Assembly (NCBI GenBank): GCA_035610365.1
Contig: CM069432.1
Location: forward strand, 77,256,520-77,320,519
Direction of reading: 5' to 3'
Length of the DNA stretch: 64,000 nt
DNA from: Aquatica leii
Taxonomy: Eukaryota; Arthropoda; Insecta; Coleoptera; Lampyridae
The notes under the pieces were generated by a model, which worked only from the letters and a program-made list of their open reading frames with translations, made no database searches and had not been told where the DNA came from. The position numbers were made by a program, and so were the translations under genes. Every line of letters begins with the position of its first letter. The first letter of the stretch is position 1. This document shows, piece after piece, positions 46,523 through 58,044 of the stretch.

Positions 46523-47360
46523 TGCACCAAAAACGTTATTACACCCGGATAGAAGCGTGATACAGCCCGAGGGCCTCTGGCCCAAGGACGTGAACGCTGC
46601 TCAATGCATACAAGATTTTATTTTTCATATAGTATAAAAAGTATACTTTAGTATAGATATATGTATATAGAACAATGACTTTAACTTCTATTTTACTAAA
46701 TGTACAGCATATATAGTAGTTTATAACAATCAATAGTTTTACATTTAATTATTTATTTGTCAAATTGATTTTGCAATCATAATTAATGTGAAAAAATTGT
46801 CCGAATATGTTGAACACAGAATTCACAAAATAAAATACAAGACTTGTTACCAAGGTAATGAATCTATAATGCTTTCTCACTATGCCTAAGTTGTTATGTT
46901 TACGTTTATGTATCTCGTATCCTAGAACTTATGAATAAACTATAGCATATTGAAAAATAATATCTATTTATGCACCAAGAACGTCATTACGATAATTACA
47001 TCTCCGGAGAGCAACGTGTGATGCAGCTCGATAGTCTTTGGATCAAGAAATTTATGTGTTGCTTGATGGGCGTAATTAATCCAGCAACAACAACAGTGCA
47101 TAGAAGATTACATTATTTAGTTTATATAATAAAAACATTTGTAAATTACAAATCTACTGGATAGTAGTCTATAACAATAAATAATTTGACGTTTAATCTT
47201 TTACTTGTTAGAATTAATTTTAAAATCATAACGAATATGTAATAATTGTACTTAAACAATGTACAAAAAATAGAAAATTTGTTATTATCTAAATTTAATT
47301 TTTGAATATGTTTGCACATCTCGTATCTTAAGCATTATGAATAAACTATAACATTATATA
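46523..47360 (+). repeat. Direct pair of about 400-bp repeats
   Basis: 46523-46945 and 46970-47360 align in order: ATGCACCAA(A/G)AACGT(T/C)ATTAC, GTGAT(A/G)CAGC(C/T)CGA, TAGTAGT(T/C)TATAACAAT, TTTAATTTTAAAATCAT-like sequence, and ATCTCGTATC...ATGAATAAACTATA. Each copy ends at AATAAACTATA. They could be two LTRs, two tandem retroposed copies or a local duplication; similarity is about 75% by eye. Confidence 0.65.
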
Positions 47361-48250
47361 CTCTTTGGCTATAACAAAATTAAAATAAACGCATTAATCA
47401 AAATGATAGTTTTATATTATTATATGTTATAATAGTTAAAATTATATTATCTTATAACTTAAAAGTTAAAAGTAATGCATAATTGCCAGCTTATGTTCTT
47501 AGTTAAAAACCGACTGAAAATGTATGGATCAAACAATAAACTGTGGTAAATGTTAAATGTACAGTAAAGAAACACATAATGTAATGTTTCCTACTAGCTT
47601 AGTGTTTTAAGATTAACAAACTCTTCATTAAGTTGCCTAAAATTCTAAGCGTATTATACTACAATAACTAACACTAATTTCACTTGTAAAGTACATTAAC
47701 AAATTAAGATAAGAATTTAATGTGCGATTTAACGTTAATTAAAGTTAATGTTATTTATTTTTGAGCTATAATTAAAAATCTGTATAAATACATTTTTAAA
47801 TTGTGTGGTGTATCTTAAATAAACATAAAATTATACATAAACAAGTACACAAAGACCTTAAATAAATTCTAACACAAATTACAGTTTAAGTTAGTATATG
47901 TATGTAAGTATTAACGTGTATTTATTTAGTATACGAAAAGCTTTTATAGATGTCTACAATTTAAAGATTTGCAAATACATATTTTTAAAAACTAATTCTC
48001 TATTCTAAAAAATAATATATTAAACATTGCTATAAAAAAATAATATATTTTGTTGGGGCGCAATACAAATTAGGATTTACAGCCGCATCTGTTTCCAATA
48101 AGAGAGTAAATCTGAATTTTTGCATTGTAAAACATATATATGTCCGGTTGCATAAAGCAAAGTTAACTATGTTATTAGCTGACGCCGTTGTTATCTAAAT
48201 CGTAGCTAGAGATTTGAGAATGTTGTCAGTAGGGATACCTACGAAGTCAA
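47361..48250. other. AT-rich stretch, nothing identified
   Basis: No gene or repeat recognised. Confidence 0.4.
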
Positions 48251-48259
48251 AAGAAAACT

Positions 48260-49440
48260 AAAAGAAATTAACACAAAAAACACAAAAAGATTCATAAATA
48301 TAGAAGAAATATGAAAAGAATAAGAAATAATATAAGGAAAGCATCAGAAAAAATATTAAAAATGCGTGCAACTTGTCGACCAAATATGAAATAGTTTGAT
48401 CAAGAATGTGAAAGCAGAACTGAATATAAAATTTTAAAAAACCCAGCAAATGAATAGCAAAGAAGAAAAAGAATGATTGGATATACAAAAAACTAGAAGA
48501 GATTGAGCAAGAAGACAAAAATTTTAAAGAAAAAGACAATTAGATCAAGAAGGAAACAAACATTCCCAAAGATGAAGAAATACAGAAAAAAAAAATTAAA
48601 AAATAGGATAGCACCGGGGAAAGACGAAATTGAAGCAGAACTACTAAAATATGGAGGAACACAGATACAAACACAGATATGTCACTTAATTAAACAAATA
48701 TGGAGACACAACAAGATGCCAAATGACTGGAACACTAGTATAATAATCCTAATATATAAATATAGCTCTGTTAAGCTCCACCTATAAAAACATAGCAAAC
48801 TTGATGAACAAAAGGCTAAAAACACATGTTAAAAATATACTTGAGAACTACCAGAATGGTTTCAGATCTGGTCGATCGACTATTAATCCCATACACAGCC
48901 TAGAATAAATAATTCAAACAGTGGGAATTTATAGATTTTAAAATGGCTTTTGATTCAGTAAGCAGAAAGAAGTAATAAGATTAGCACTGTTAAAAATTAC
49001 CCTAATAAATACAAATACGGAAATATGTGAGATTCCAAGGAAAAACAACGAAATCTTTTGTAACAAATAAAGGAGTGAAAGAAGGGGACTCCCTGTCTCT
49101 ATCAATATTCAACTTTGTACTAGAAAACATTACACGAAAAAGTGAATTAGAAAATATCGTGACCAAAAAAATACGAATAATAGCGTAAGCAGATGATATA
49201 GCAATCAAAAGGAATAGGAAGAACGATACGCACAAACAAAATTACTTAAAAACACAATAATACAGTTTCGAGAGAGTCAACTGCTGTAATTATCTGAGAC
49301 TCATAATGGGACAAACCAGGGAAAACAAAGTGAAAAAGAAACTACTAAAAAGAAATTAGGCATACGGCAGAAAAAAAGCAAAGCGTTAAATAAACCAATA
49401 AAAAAATATATAAGACCCTGATACGACCTATCATAATCGA
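48260..49440 (+). pseudogene. LINE reverse transcriptase relic
   Basis: The plus strand reads NRIAPGKDEIEAELLKYGG (about 48600), IWRHNKMPNDWNTSIIILIYK, then in shifted frames YQNGFRSGRST (about 48850), MAFDSVSRKK, GVKEGDSLSLSIFNFVLE (about 49075), ADDIAI preceded by a stop where Tyr is expected (about 49185), and CCNYLRLIMGQT. These are the RT blocks of a Jockey- or R1-like insect LINE, from fingers to thumb. At least six breaks. It ends abruptly near 49440, where an oppositely oriented LINE relic begins. Confidence 0.65.
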
Positions 49441-49454
49441 TGCGTTGTTTTGTC

Positions 49455-50830
49455 GTTATTAGGTTTTTGTAATGCTTCTTTTTATTTGTATAAACACATA
49501 AATTTTCCCCGTTTTCTTCTTTTTTATAACGTTTAAGTACAAGTTTTAAATCTTTTTTTACTTGATAACATTCTTTGAACTGCTGTTAACGTTAATAATT
49601 TTTATCATATTGAGAAAATTGCTAGTGTTTGTGATAGCTGTTGTAATAAATTTGCTTGTAGATTCATTGTCGTTTAATTCATTTGTTTAATGAAATATTT
49701 AAGATATACGACTTAGATTTTTTTTGATCTTAAATAACCTTAACCGCATTCTTATGTTGATTATTAGTAAACGGCATAAAATGTTTCAGATTTAAATGTA
49801 ATTCACAAGCAAGATGGTTTGATACTAAAAATTGGTTGTTAATGCAGAATTTAATAATTGTGTTAAAAACTGTTAAATAATGTGTATTCTCCAGATAAAT
49901 CTTCTTGTGTTCTGCCATTAAGATTCCATAAACCATACTTTTCCATCATTTCTACTAGAAACCTTCTCCTACGCATATTTTTCGTATCTTTTGAAATTTT
50001 GTTTTTAAATAAACAATTGGAGTTGTGTAATTGAAGATCGTCACATGAGTTTAAGTTACCTATTCTACCGTTAAAATCTCTCCCAATAATTACTGAGTCT
50101 TTTTTGTAGCTATAAACTGCACTTTGTACAATTTCTTCTAATGAATCAATGCACATTTTGTCATTACAACTGGGTTTTAAATAACAACATCCTATTACAT
50201 AATGTAAAAAACCCATTTTAATTCTTACAAATAACGAAAAACTATTGTTAAATAGACAAGTAATTTCAGCTTCGATACATAATTTCTTTTTAATTAAAAT
50301 AAGAATTCTACTACTAGCTCTACCTAGTTTTTTTTCTTAGTGGCTAAACAACAATAAACATTATAATTACTGAGAATAAATGTCAAATCAAGTTTTACAA
50401 TCCACGTTTCACTTAAACGTATTATATCAAAACTAAAAAGTTGGTTTAATTTACTTACATTTAAACTATTATAGAAGTTATAGAAACCTTGACAATTCCA
50501 GTACATGATAGAAATAAAATCTGTTTTATTTATTGATAAATTCCTTGATTTCGTTAATGTGTGCTTATTTAGGATATTGTAGTTGTTTAGTTTTTTTGGA
50601 TGATTAATTATTGAAGCAGTTTCCTTCTTTTCGAGCTTGTTTTTTCTTGGGTTCCAAATAAATTGTTCTCCATTTACATATAACTTTTGATAACGTATCT
50701 TTGTGGTCCTGCCGAATGATCTTTCTTGTTTTGCCGTTTCTTTAATAATGTTTTGTATTTCTCTTTCTTTTACTGTGTAATCGTTGTCGATATAAATTTT
50801 AGTGCCAACGAGTTTTTTCTTATTATAAAT
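49455..50830 (-). pseudogene. LINE relic: nucleic-acid-binding segment, endonuclease and linker
   Basis: Leftward from 50830: GTKIYIDNDYTVKEREIQ and KLYVNGEQFIWNPRKNK, an ORF1-type C-terminal segment. Then IMYWNCQGFYNFYN and DIIRLSETWI (catalytic Glu), VIGCCYLKPS, VIIGRDFNGRIGNL (family GGDFN) and MEKYGLWNLNGRTQ near 49925-50215. Then SNHLACELHLNL (family SDH.P), and the linker VKKDLKLVLKRYKK to about 49455. The reverse transcriptase that should follow is absent; instead the sequence abuts the plus-strand RT relic. Substitutions and stops make it inactive. The two fused segments suggest a LINE with a single long ORF. Confidence 0.65.
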
Positions 50831-53289
50831 AATACTTTTTTACTATTTAATTAATTATCTGATAAAGGTAATAAAATTAATAACATAAATTTAAAATACC
50901 TAAAACATATTATTAATTCCTCTAATAATAATTAAAATATGTCAAAACTTTATGCTGTATTTTATGTTAGTTTTTTTGCAAAACAATAATGAATCAAACT
51001 GTAAAAATGTACGTAAAAGTGACAATGCTCTTTATATGCGCTTAAGGAAAGCATTGATAGTTTTGGGTATGTGAAGAAAGAAGATCATGCAAATTTAGAC
51101 TCATTCTTGTTGAGTTCATTAGTATCTATGAAAGTTTTGGATTCATCTACTGTTATCAAAACAAATAGAAGGCATGTACTGATCTGTATTTATGTTTTAA
51201 TAATTGAAATTATAAAACACAAGATTATACAATTAAATTTATGGTTAACGCACACCATAACTAGTAGTACTGCGTTTCATTGTGATATTTATTTTGTTAA
51301 TTTTGCTTCGTTGTGACAATCGCCGCAAATGTCGTAAAGAAGATTTCCGGCATTTGTTGTTAAGAAACTTATCGCATTTGAAGTACAAGAAAATTTTTGT
51401 TTCGTCGAGAAAACTTATGCCTTTGTTGTATAAAAAAGTTAAACAGTAGAATTAAATAATTATTTCATTTTGGTTGTAATTGACAAATTAAAACTCTATT
51501 CATCACAGGGGTATGTACAAAAAGGTTTTTAGGTAAATTGCTATTTTGTGATTTAGTTTTAGGACTTAGCATAATTTTAAAACCTAGCATAATTTTAAGA
51601 CTTAGAATAATTTCAGGATCTAGTAGCATTTTAAGAATTCGAAAAAATCTTTGTATATCAATAAACTAAGATACTTACTTGGATTATACATACGATAACA
51701 GAACAAATGAATCCAATAAATAACTATAAAGTAAGTCAACTTCTTTATTCTATTGTTGACGTAATTGTAGCTGCAGAGAAGATTTGAATTACGGTGTTAT
51801 TATATACGATACATGTTCGTTTATTTTTAAATTTTGTTGCAATTAATTTTATGTTTCAAATGGTATTTAAGATATCAACTAATTTAGCGCGTAGAGTGAT
51901 GTAGTGAAAGGGATAACAACTTGCCCCGGTTGTGTATATGAGTTAATAAACGTAATATTTTGTGTAATATTTTAACTATCCTTTTAAGAATTAGTGTTTT
52001 TTTTCTAAGACGGTGTTGAGTAGATTTTATACCCCTATATTTAGCATGACTATGTTGGTTGTTTATGTTTAAGAGTAAACTAAGGTATATAGATAACCAG
52101 TAGCGCCTTCTAAGATCTTCGATATTGTAATTAATTCAAACTTCCTCATTTTCAACTTCGAGTTAGTTAGACCTATAAATCTCTAGAGTTGGATGGTTAA
52201 CTATATTAACTGTCGTTTTATTTTATTTAATTTTTTTTTGTTTTTAATTTTTTATTGGTAATTTGGGAGGCCATTATATCTATTTTAAGTTATTTAATTT
52301 TTAATTTAATGCTTTCAAAACAACACAAAAATTATCTACAGAAAATTAAATAAAATTGAAGTTAACTAGCGTTGGCTTTATAAAAACAATTGTACTCATT
52401 GCAGTAGTCGCGTTTATTTGTTTCTAAGAACATTTTTGTTAACAGTCAACAACTGCTATTTAACTAATATAAAACTGCTGGTGAAGTTGCAAACATTTCC
52501 GTTAAGTTTAATATAGTATTTTAATATATTATATGTTTTCACAGTAATATAAAATATGCATTTGTAAATTTTCTTACAGACATGGCGCCATCTGCTACTT
52601 TCTGACTTGGAATGCAGTATAGTAATAAAACAACGCTCTTAGCAATTACAAAAATTATTGCGGCAAGTATGCAAAAAATCACTATAAGGTAGTAAAATAA
52701 AGTAAATAGTCAATAATAATTAATTTATCTAAATAAATGTTTAACATTTTTCAGTACTAATTAAAGAATAGTAGCACTGCATAAACAACAATTACATTAA
52801 AACATACTAATTTAAATATATTTGATGTTTAATTGGTCAAATACATCATTACGGCAGCAAGATAAAATAACTCAGAAAAAGCAACAACATTTAAAATAAA
52901 TTAGACAATAAAACATGGTTAATTAAAGTTTTGTGGAATTAAGAACACCATAGCAAATGCACACAAGTAAATATTTAAATTTATGATACAAGACACACTA
53001 GAATCATTTAAGATTTAGTGGAGATTTGTTTTCTATAATAGCGTTGTCATGCTTTAAGACTTAGCTTTGCTGTAGTGATACTAAATGTCGTTTAAGGAAT
53101 GGATATTTTATCTTTGGTTGACCCAGCTTTGTTAATAATGTCACCGGTTTCATATAAGCGAACCCGGGTTTCTGCAAATTTATCTTAAATAATCTTTTGC
53201 TCAAATTTAGATTTTCTCTAGAAATCAACTAAAAAATTAAACAAAATCATCTTAATTTTATATTAGTTTTGCAAATTTTCTTAAAAAAC
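50831..53289. other. Long AT-rich stretch, nothing identified
   Basis: A plus-strand frame at 51071-51316 has no recognisable motif. At 51555-51625 the phrase ACTTAG(A/C)ATAATTTTA recurs about four times as a short imperfect tandem series. Confidence 0.35.
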
Positions 53290-53665
53290 AAAAACTATTT
53301 TAATATATGTTGTATAGGCTTTCATTATTACGTATAATAGTAAGTTGTAAAGCAACACTTTTTTAGGTACAGGTAAATAATATTTTCTTATTAACGACTG
53401 ATTAATAATGAACATAGTTACATTTTCTGACAATTCTATAACACTTTTAAAGAAATAAAGTTTACAGAACTATGTATCAGGGGCAAGAGATTTAATTTAA
53501 TGCTATTTTAAGAATGTAATTCGTTTATTAAACAAATTAATTTGATTTTAAAAATTTAAGTTATTTTAAGTTCGTGCTTAACTAAATGTAAATATGACTG
53601 AATTAAATATATTTTGGATATAATGAATGCTTAAAGTAATAATGTTTTTATACAATTTTAGCAAC
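53290..53665 (-). repeat. Dispersed repeat C2, copy 2
   Basis: The reverse complement of about 375 bases matches 22040-22435. The CTAGTAGTGGAAAAAA end seen in copy 1 is absent here. Confidence 0.65.
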
Positions 53666-53865
53666 TTTAACAAAAAAAAACATTTTTTCGCCAAATCGAA
53701 TTTTGATTTTTGGAAGGGCACTTTTCTGCAGGTAAACGATTCTTATTAAGAAACTTTAATATGTATGTTTAATTAATATCTAAATCGCCACGTATTTATT
53801 TCAAACACTTAGTGGTATGTTGACGCAACTTTTAAATATACACCACCATTATTTTATCAAGTGTA

Positions 53866-54130
53866 TGTATCTCTAGCAAAACGTTTTGACAATGTACATG
53901 CTTCTTTATGCATTTTATTGCCTAGCAAGCAACAAGCAGCATATACCAAAATGATTAACATGATACGTAATATAACAACCGGAGGTACAACTAAATCCTG
54001 CACGTATAAGTTGTGATTTTGAATTAGCCCCTTACGAAAGTGGGCAAAACGTTGGCAACTTCGGTTACACCAACAATGACACGGTTCAAACCTGGAAAAC
54101 ATTCTTATGATAGTATAATATAAATGCTAG
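53866..54130 (+). pseudogene. Possible MULE (FLYWCH-type) transposase fragment
   Basis: The plus strand reads FDNVHASLCILLPSKQQAAYTKMINMIRN and, after a frame change, CDFELAPYESG followed by FGYTNNDTV. MULE transposases have P..Y.LL..K....Y......l ... DFE.A..., with the Asp-Glu of DFE in the catalytic core, so the match is plausible. The expected gC.FH..Q motif is not readable. It is short and isolated. Confidence 0.35.
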
Positions 54131-55029
54131 CTGGTTTACTAAAAAAAAGTACCGGGATGGTGATAGTCGTATAAAAAGACTAGTTGAAGCTTATAATAAT
54201 ACCCAAATTGTAGAACACTGAAACCATACTGTGTAAATTAATAATGTTTAAAATAAGTGCGTTATGATTATTGTATTACATTAATTGTATAACATCAAAT
54301 ATGAGGTTCTTAATTCCACTTCAATGCTGTTTTAATACTCTAATGTAACATCAGAAAAGGTGAAACATCTGTATTGTAAAGTTTCGTAACCGCCACAGTA
54401 ATTGTCGTATGAATCAGAAAAAAAATTCTGTTAACTTTAATTTGTAGTTTTTGTTTTTTGTTTAATTACTTTTTCAAACCATTTTAAAATTCATTTTATT
54501 TAAAAAATATGATTTTGTTAAAACGACACAAGTTCCGTATGAGGTAAGATCAAATTGTTATTGAAATTAAAAAAAAAATAATTTTAATTTCTTAAAGAAA
54601 ATTTATTAAGAACAAAAAAAATTCTTGAATTTTTCCGTAATAGGCAGTTGCTCACAAAACATTTGTATTGATTATTTTATGTGTTTTAAGAAGTACCGAT
54701 CGATCTACCATTTGATGGTAAAGATACAATAACGGAACCAATCTGTGTCAAGCTGATTATGCAAAGTATCCTCAATTCTTTTGAAATAAATATTCGCAAA
54801 TTATGGTAGGTTTGCAAAATCTATAAAAAAGTAATAATATAATTAATTTGATTTGGATGCTGCAGCAAATACAAATTTTAAACACATACATTTTTATTCG
54901 ATAAACACATAAATTAAAAATTTTGTTTATTTGTTTTTGGAAATTAAAAGTTAATTCACAATTAACATCCGTAAACGTAACAAAATAACACAAAAACATC
55001 CACGGGTCAAAACAATTTGCGTCGTGCTG
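54131..55029. other. AT-rich stretch, nothing identified
   Basis: No gene or repeat recognised. Confidence 0.4.
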
Positions 55030-55142
55030 CCAAAATATCCTAACACCAAAATGGTTTAGCGTCAAAAATTCTTAGAGCCGAAATGTCTTGGCGTTTAAAG
55101 GTATTGGCAGTGCTAAAACGTCCACGCAAAAACGTCCCATTG
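55030..55142 (+). repeat. 16-bp minisatellite, seven units
   Basis: Units CCAAAATATCCTAACA, CCAAAATGGTTTAGCG, TCAAAAATTCTTAGAG, CCGAAATGTCTTGGCG, TTTAAAGGTATTGGCA, GTGCTAAAACGTCCACG and CAAAAACGTCCCATTG. Rough consensus (C/N)CAAAAnGTCTTAGCG. The array lies just upstream of the Penelope-like fragment. Confidence 0.75.
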
Positions 55143-55184
55143 TGACAGTTTAACAGTAAACGAAGTACCTATTAACTGTTGCAG

Positions 55185-55352
55185 AACATTTTCTAGACAT
55201 CGGATACGCCATAAAATTTAAAAACACAAAAATGTTGATTAAAGCCAAGAACTTCTGGCGTAGACTATACAAGGAAACTATCAAAATTCAAAAGTACAAT
55301 AATTTCAACAGAGATAATGGCATCCACTTAGCCTTAATACAAAAAGCTTAGT
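55185..55352 (+). pseudogene. Penelope-like element, endonuclease C-terminal fragment
   Basis: The plus strand reads EHFLDIGYAIKFKNTKML, AKNFWRRLYKETIKI and KYNNFNRDNGIHL before a stop. The pattern (EH....GH.I.f..t.iL, yw.R...EaiEI, NFNrd.g..L) is the C-terminal region after the GIY-YIG endonuclease in Penelope-like elements. GIY-YIG itself is not seen. About 70 bases downstream (55425-55460) a stem GGCAG/CTGTC flanked by CTTTGAAAAA and AAAG resembles a decayed hammerhead-like motif, where such elements often have one. Confidence 0.6.
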
Positions 55353-56597
55353 AAATTGAGACCGTCACAAACCATTGAGCCGAACGACAAATTATAAAGG
55401 TTTTCTATGACGTAATACTTTTAGTCTTTGAAAAAGGCAGCGACATGACTGTCAAAGAATTATTGTGGGTTTTTTAAAATTTGTGAAATGTGAAAACTGT
55501 GATTTGTCTTCTTGAACCAAAATACACAAATTTACAATCGGTATCATAAATTGATTTAATACACTTGCTTGATTTGCTTATTCTCTAATTTTTCTCTAAC
55601 TTCAAAATTGATTTGGAATAACACATTTTCACAAAAGTTTTTCGGACGAAGATGTACCTTTTATGTTGTTGAAAACTTTTTTTTGATGCTCTTAGTATAT
55701 ATTTCATATTCAGTTCAGTTGCCAACTTCGCAATTATTGTTATAATAGCCATTTACTGTCGGATCACTTAGTTTTATCAATTCCATCTAATTAACTGCAA
55801 AGTAAAGCATGTTATTTAATAGCTCAGCAAAGTTTTTTAAATATTTTGTCATTTTATGGCAAGATTAAAACGTAAAATCCATCAATACGAAGAACTGCTG
55901 AAGTATGATACATTTTTACAATTTGCGGTTTAAGTTCTTTTTGTTGTTTGTACTATGTATAAACGTATCTACTAAGTTACGTGCTTAACACGTGTACTAA
56001 TTCGATAATTTTGAAATATTATCCTGATGAATATCTTTCGTAGATTGAGGAAATTGTCGAGTTGTGACCGTTTTCGACTCCCAATAGATCCAATCTAGTA
56101 TTTTAATAGAAAACATAATAGAACCTTGCTTATAACATTCTATCGATGCACATGTACCAAATTTAAAATTAATTACATATCTAAAAAATTCGAAGCTTAG
56201 CGCAGGTCGTGTTTCAGAATTAGTTGTTACTAAATTAGTTCTATTTGTGATAATACTGCTATATACTGTTTTATTTATTTCAACTTTTAGAAATGGTTGC
56301 CATTTACTAGTACTAGAAAGGAAATGTAATTCGTAAGTAACCTTTTGCTTTTTATCACTTTATTCTAAATCAATGTAGTATTTTAGTAAGTATGATAATA
56401 CTGATAATTACAGTTTTATTTGTTTAATTTAGGATATTAATAAAATGCACATCACTTTGTTTGTTTGCTTACGATACAGGATTATCAAATAAAAACTTGA
56501 CAAAAATAAACCGTTGAAAATTTTAATTATTGTAATGTACTTTTGTAAATCGTTGTAAATAAGCCAAGTAAAATTGTAGATTGTCAAACATTATAAT
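55353..56597. other. Unassigned stretch after the Penelope-like fragment
   Basis: Apart from the stem-loop at 55425-55460 nothing is recognised. Confidence 0.35.
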
Positions 56598-56655
56598 CAA
56601 TGGCGGATTATGCACTTAGGAGGCCTGGGCAAAACATAAATTTGAGGCCACTGTT
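56598..56655 (+). repeat. hAT-like terminal fragment
   Basis: CAATGGCGGATTATGCACTT then GGAGGCCTGGGC resembles hAT termini (CAGTGGCGG...GGGCC). No partner end was found; compare the complete hAT at 58045-59365, which starts CAGTGGCGG. Confidence 0.35.
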
Positions 56656-57399
56656 TAATAAAGTGTTGCTCATTTAACTGGTGTTTAAAACAGTTTTGGC
56701 TTATTCAAGTTAGACGCGCCGTTACGTCATTGTCGCATATAAATGTATTTTAAATTATTTGTGCAACTGTGCATTTTTAGTTTGCTTCTCTTCGTTTTTA
56801 GAGCCGGTTCAATTTGGAGACCACAGGCATGCGTCTGTGCAATATTACGCCACTTATGCTTGATATGACCTCTATTTTGTTTAGGTATAATAACCACTCT
56901 GATTATCTTAGAAAAATATATCACAGATAACATAAACGGCCCATAGATTCATCGAGTTTAAATACGTTGATATAACATACCTTAGTCCAATATTGAATAA
57001 TAAGAAAGAAATTTCTTTATAATTTTTAAAGTTTTTGAATTATTTTCAAAATTTATGAAAAGGGGTTTATTAATGTAAAAAATATGATTTTTTTTTAATT
57101 GTGAAGTGCCGCATTAATTGAATTAAAAGAAATTTTTAATTTTATTAATAGATGCAGTTTTTATTTCAATTTAATTAAAACAAAAATTTTATTGCAAATG
57201 TTCAGAATTCATTATCTTAAATACACAAATTGATTATTTTCAAGAAATTAAAGTAAATTCTCTGCATAATTTCTGGTTTATTTCTCAAATCGTCAACTGC
57301 ATTGAAAATTCGATTATGTAACCTCTTGAATATTATAAATTGGTGTTCAAAAAACTTTTAATTAAAAAAAAAACTCTACCTAATAAAGTCATAAGATCT
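56656..57399. other. AT-rich stretch, nothing identified
   Basis: A 68-codon minus-strand frame at 56727-56933 shows no recognisable motif. Confidence 0.35.
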
Positions 57400-57730
57400 C
57401 AAATCTGGGTATCGCGAGGGTCATTGTGCTGAAGCATCATTTTTCTTTTTGATTCATCGCCCAAAAAAATGTGTTATTTAAATTTAAATATTGCCTAATA
57501 TTGAGAATATAATGTGAAAGTACCTCATCTTGCATGAACTACATACCATCACTCTCCAACAAGCTCTGAAAAGTTTTTTGAAGAAAATTCAAATAACTTA
57601 GTTCATTTAATCAATTTGGCATCACAACAGGCTTGAGAATAATGTTGCCAATTATTCCTGGCCATACATTAACTTTGCATGTATGTTGATTATGAACCAC
57701 TCTGAGGGCGCGCGGTTACAGTAAATATGT
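57400..57730 (-). pseudogene. Mariner-related DDE transposase relic
   Basis: The minus strand reads NQHTCKVNVWPGIIGNIIL, then SYLNFLQKTFQSLLE, MQDEVLSHYILNIRQYLN and, in another frame, a degraded region before the expected SPDL motif. The pattern (vNVWaGI.g....P, YL.fL...l..LL, m.DGap.H....vr.yLn) is the catalytic half of mariner-like insect transposases; the Asp in MQD is retained. It is the domain missing from the relic at 22688-23065, although orientation and flanks differ. Two stops and a frameshift. Confidence 0.55.
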
Positions 57731-58044
57731 TTATTGAATCTAGTAAAGCGAACTAAACTAAAAATTGCATTTATTAATAAAATTGCAAAAATCTTTTAAA
57801 CAGTTGATTTTAGCGACATTTAACATGTATACTCTTTTGTCTAGATAAAATATTTTAAAATCAACATTCAATTTAATAATTATAACCTGAACTGTAGCTT
57901 CGAATTTGAAATGCGCAAGTAAAAGTATTAAGGTATTTCTTAATTATATAATAAACAACAGTTGCAGCTAATTATCATCTTAGTTGATGCGAATACAAAA
58001 ACAAACACTTATTAAAAATGCAATAAAACATAAATACAAAAAAC
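57731..58044. other. AT-rich stretch, nothing identified
   Basis: No gene or repeat recognised. Confidence 0.35.

Noticed and set aside
48260..50830. Twin-priming 5' inversion of a single LINE
   Set aside because: The inverted endonuclease part lies on the wrong side of the reverse transcriptase part for that mechanism, and the motifs suggest two lineages.
54076..54095. GGTTCAAACC, similar to a tRNA T-arm
   Set aside because: No acceptor stem, D-arm or anticodon arm can be drawn around it, and it overlaps a transposase-like reading frame.
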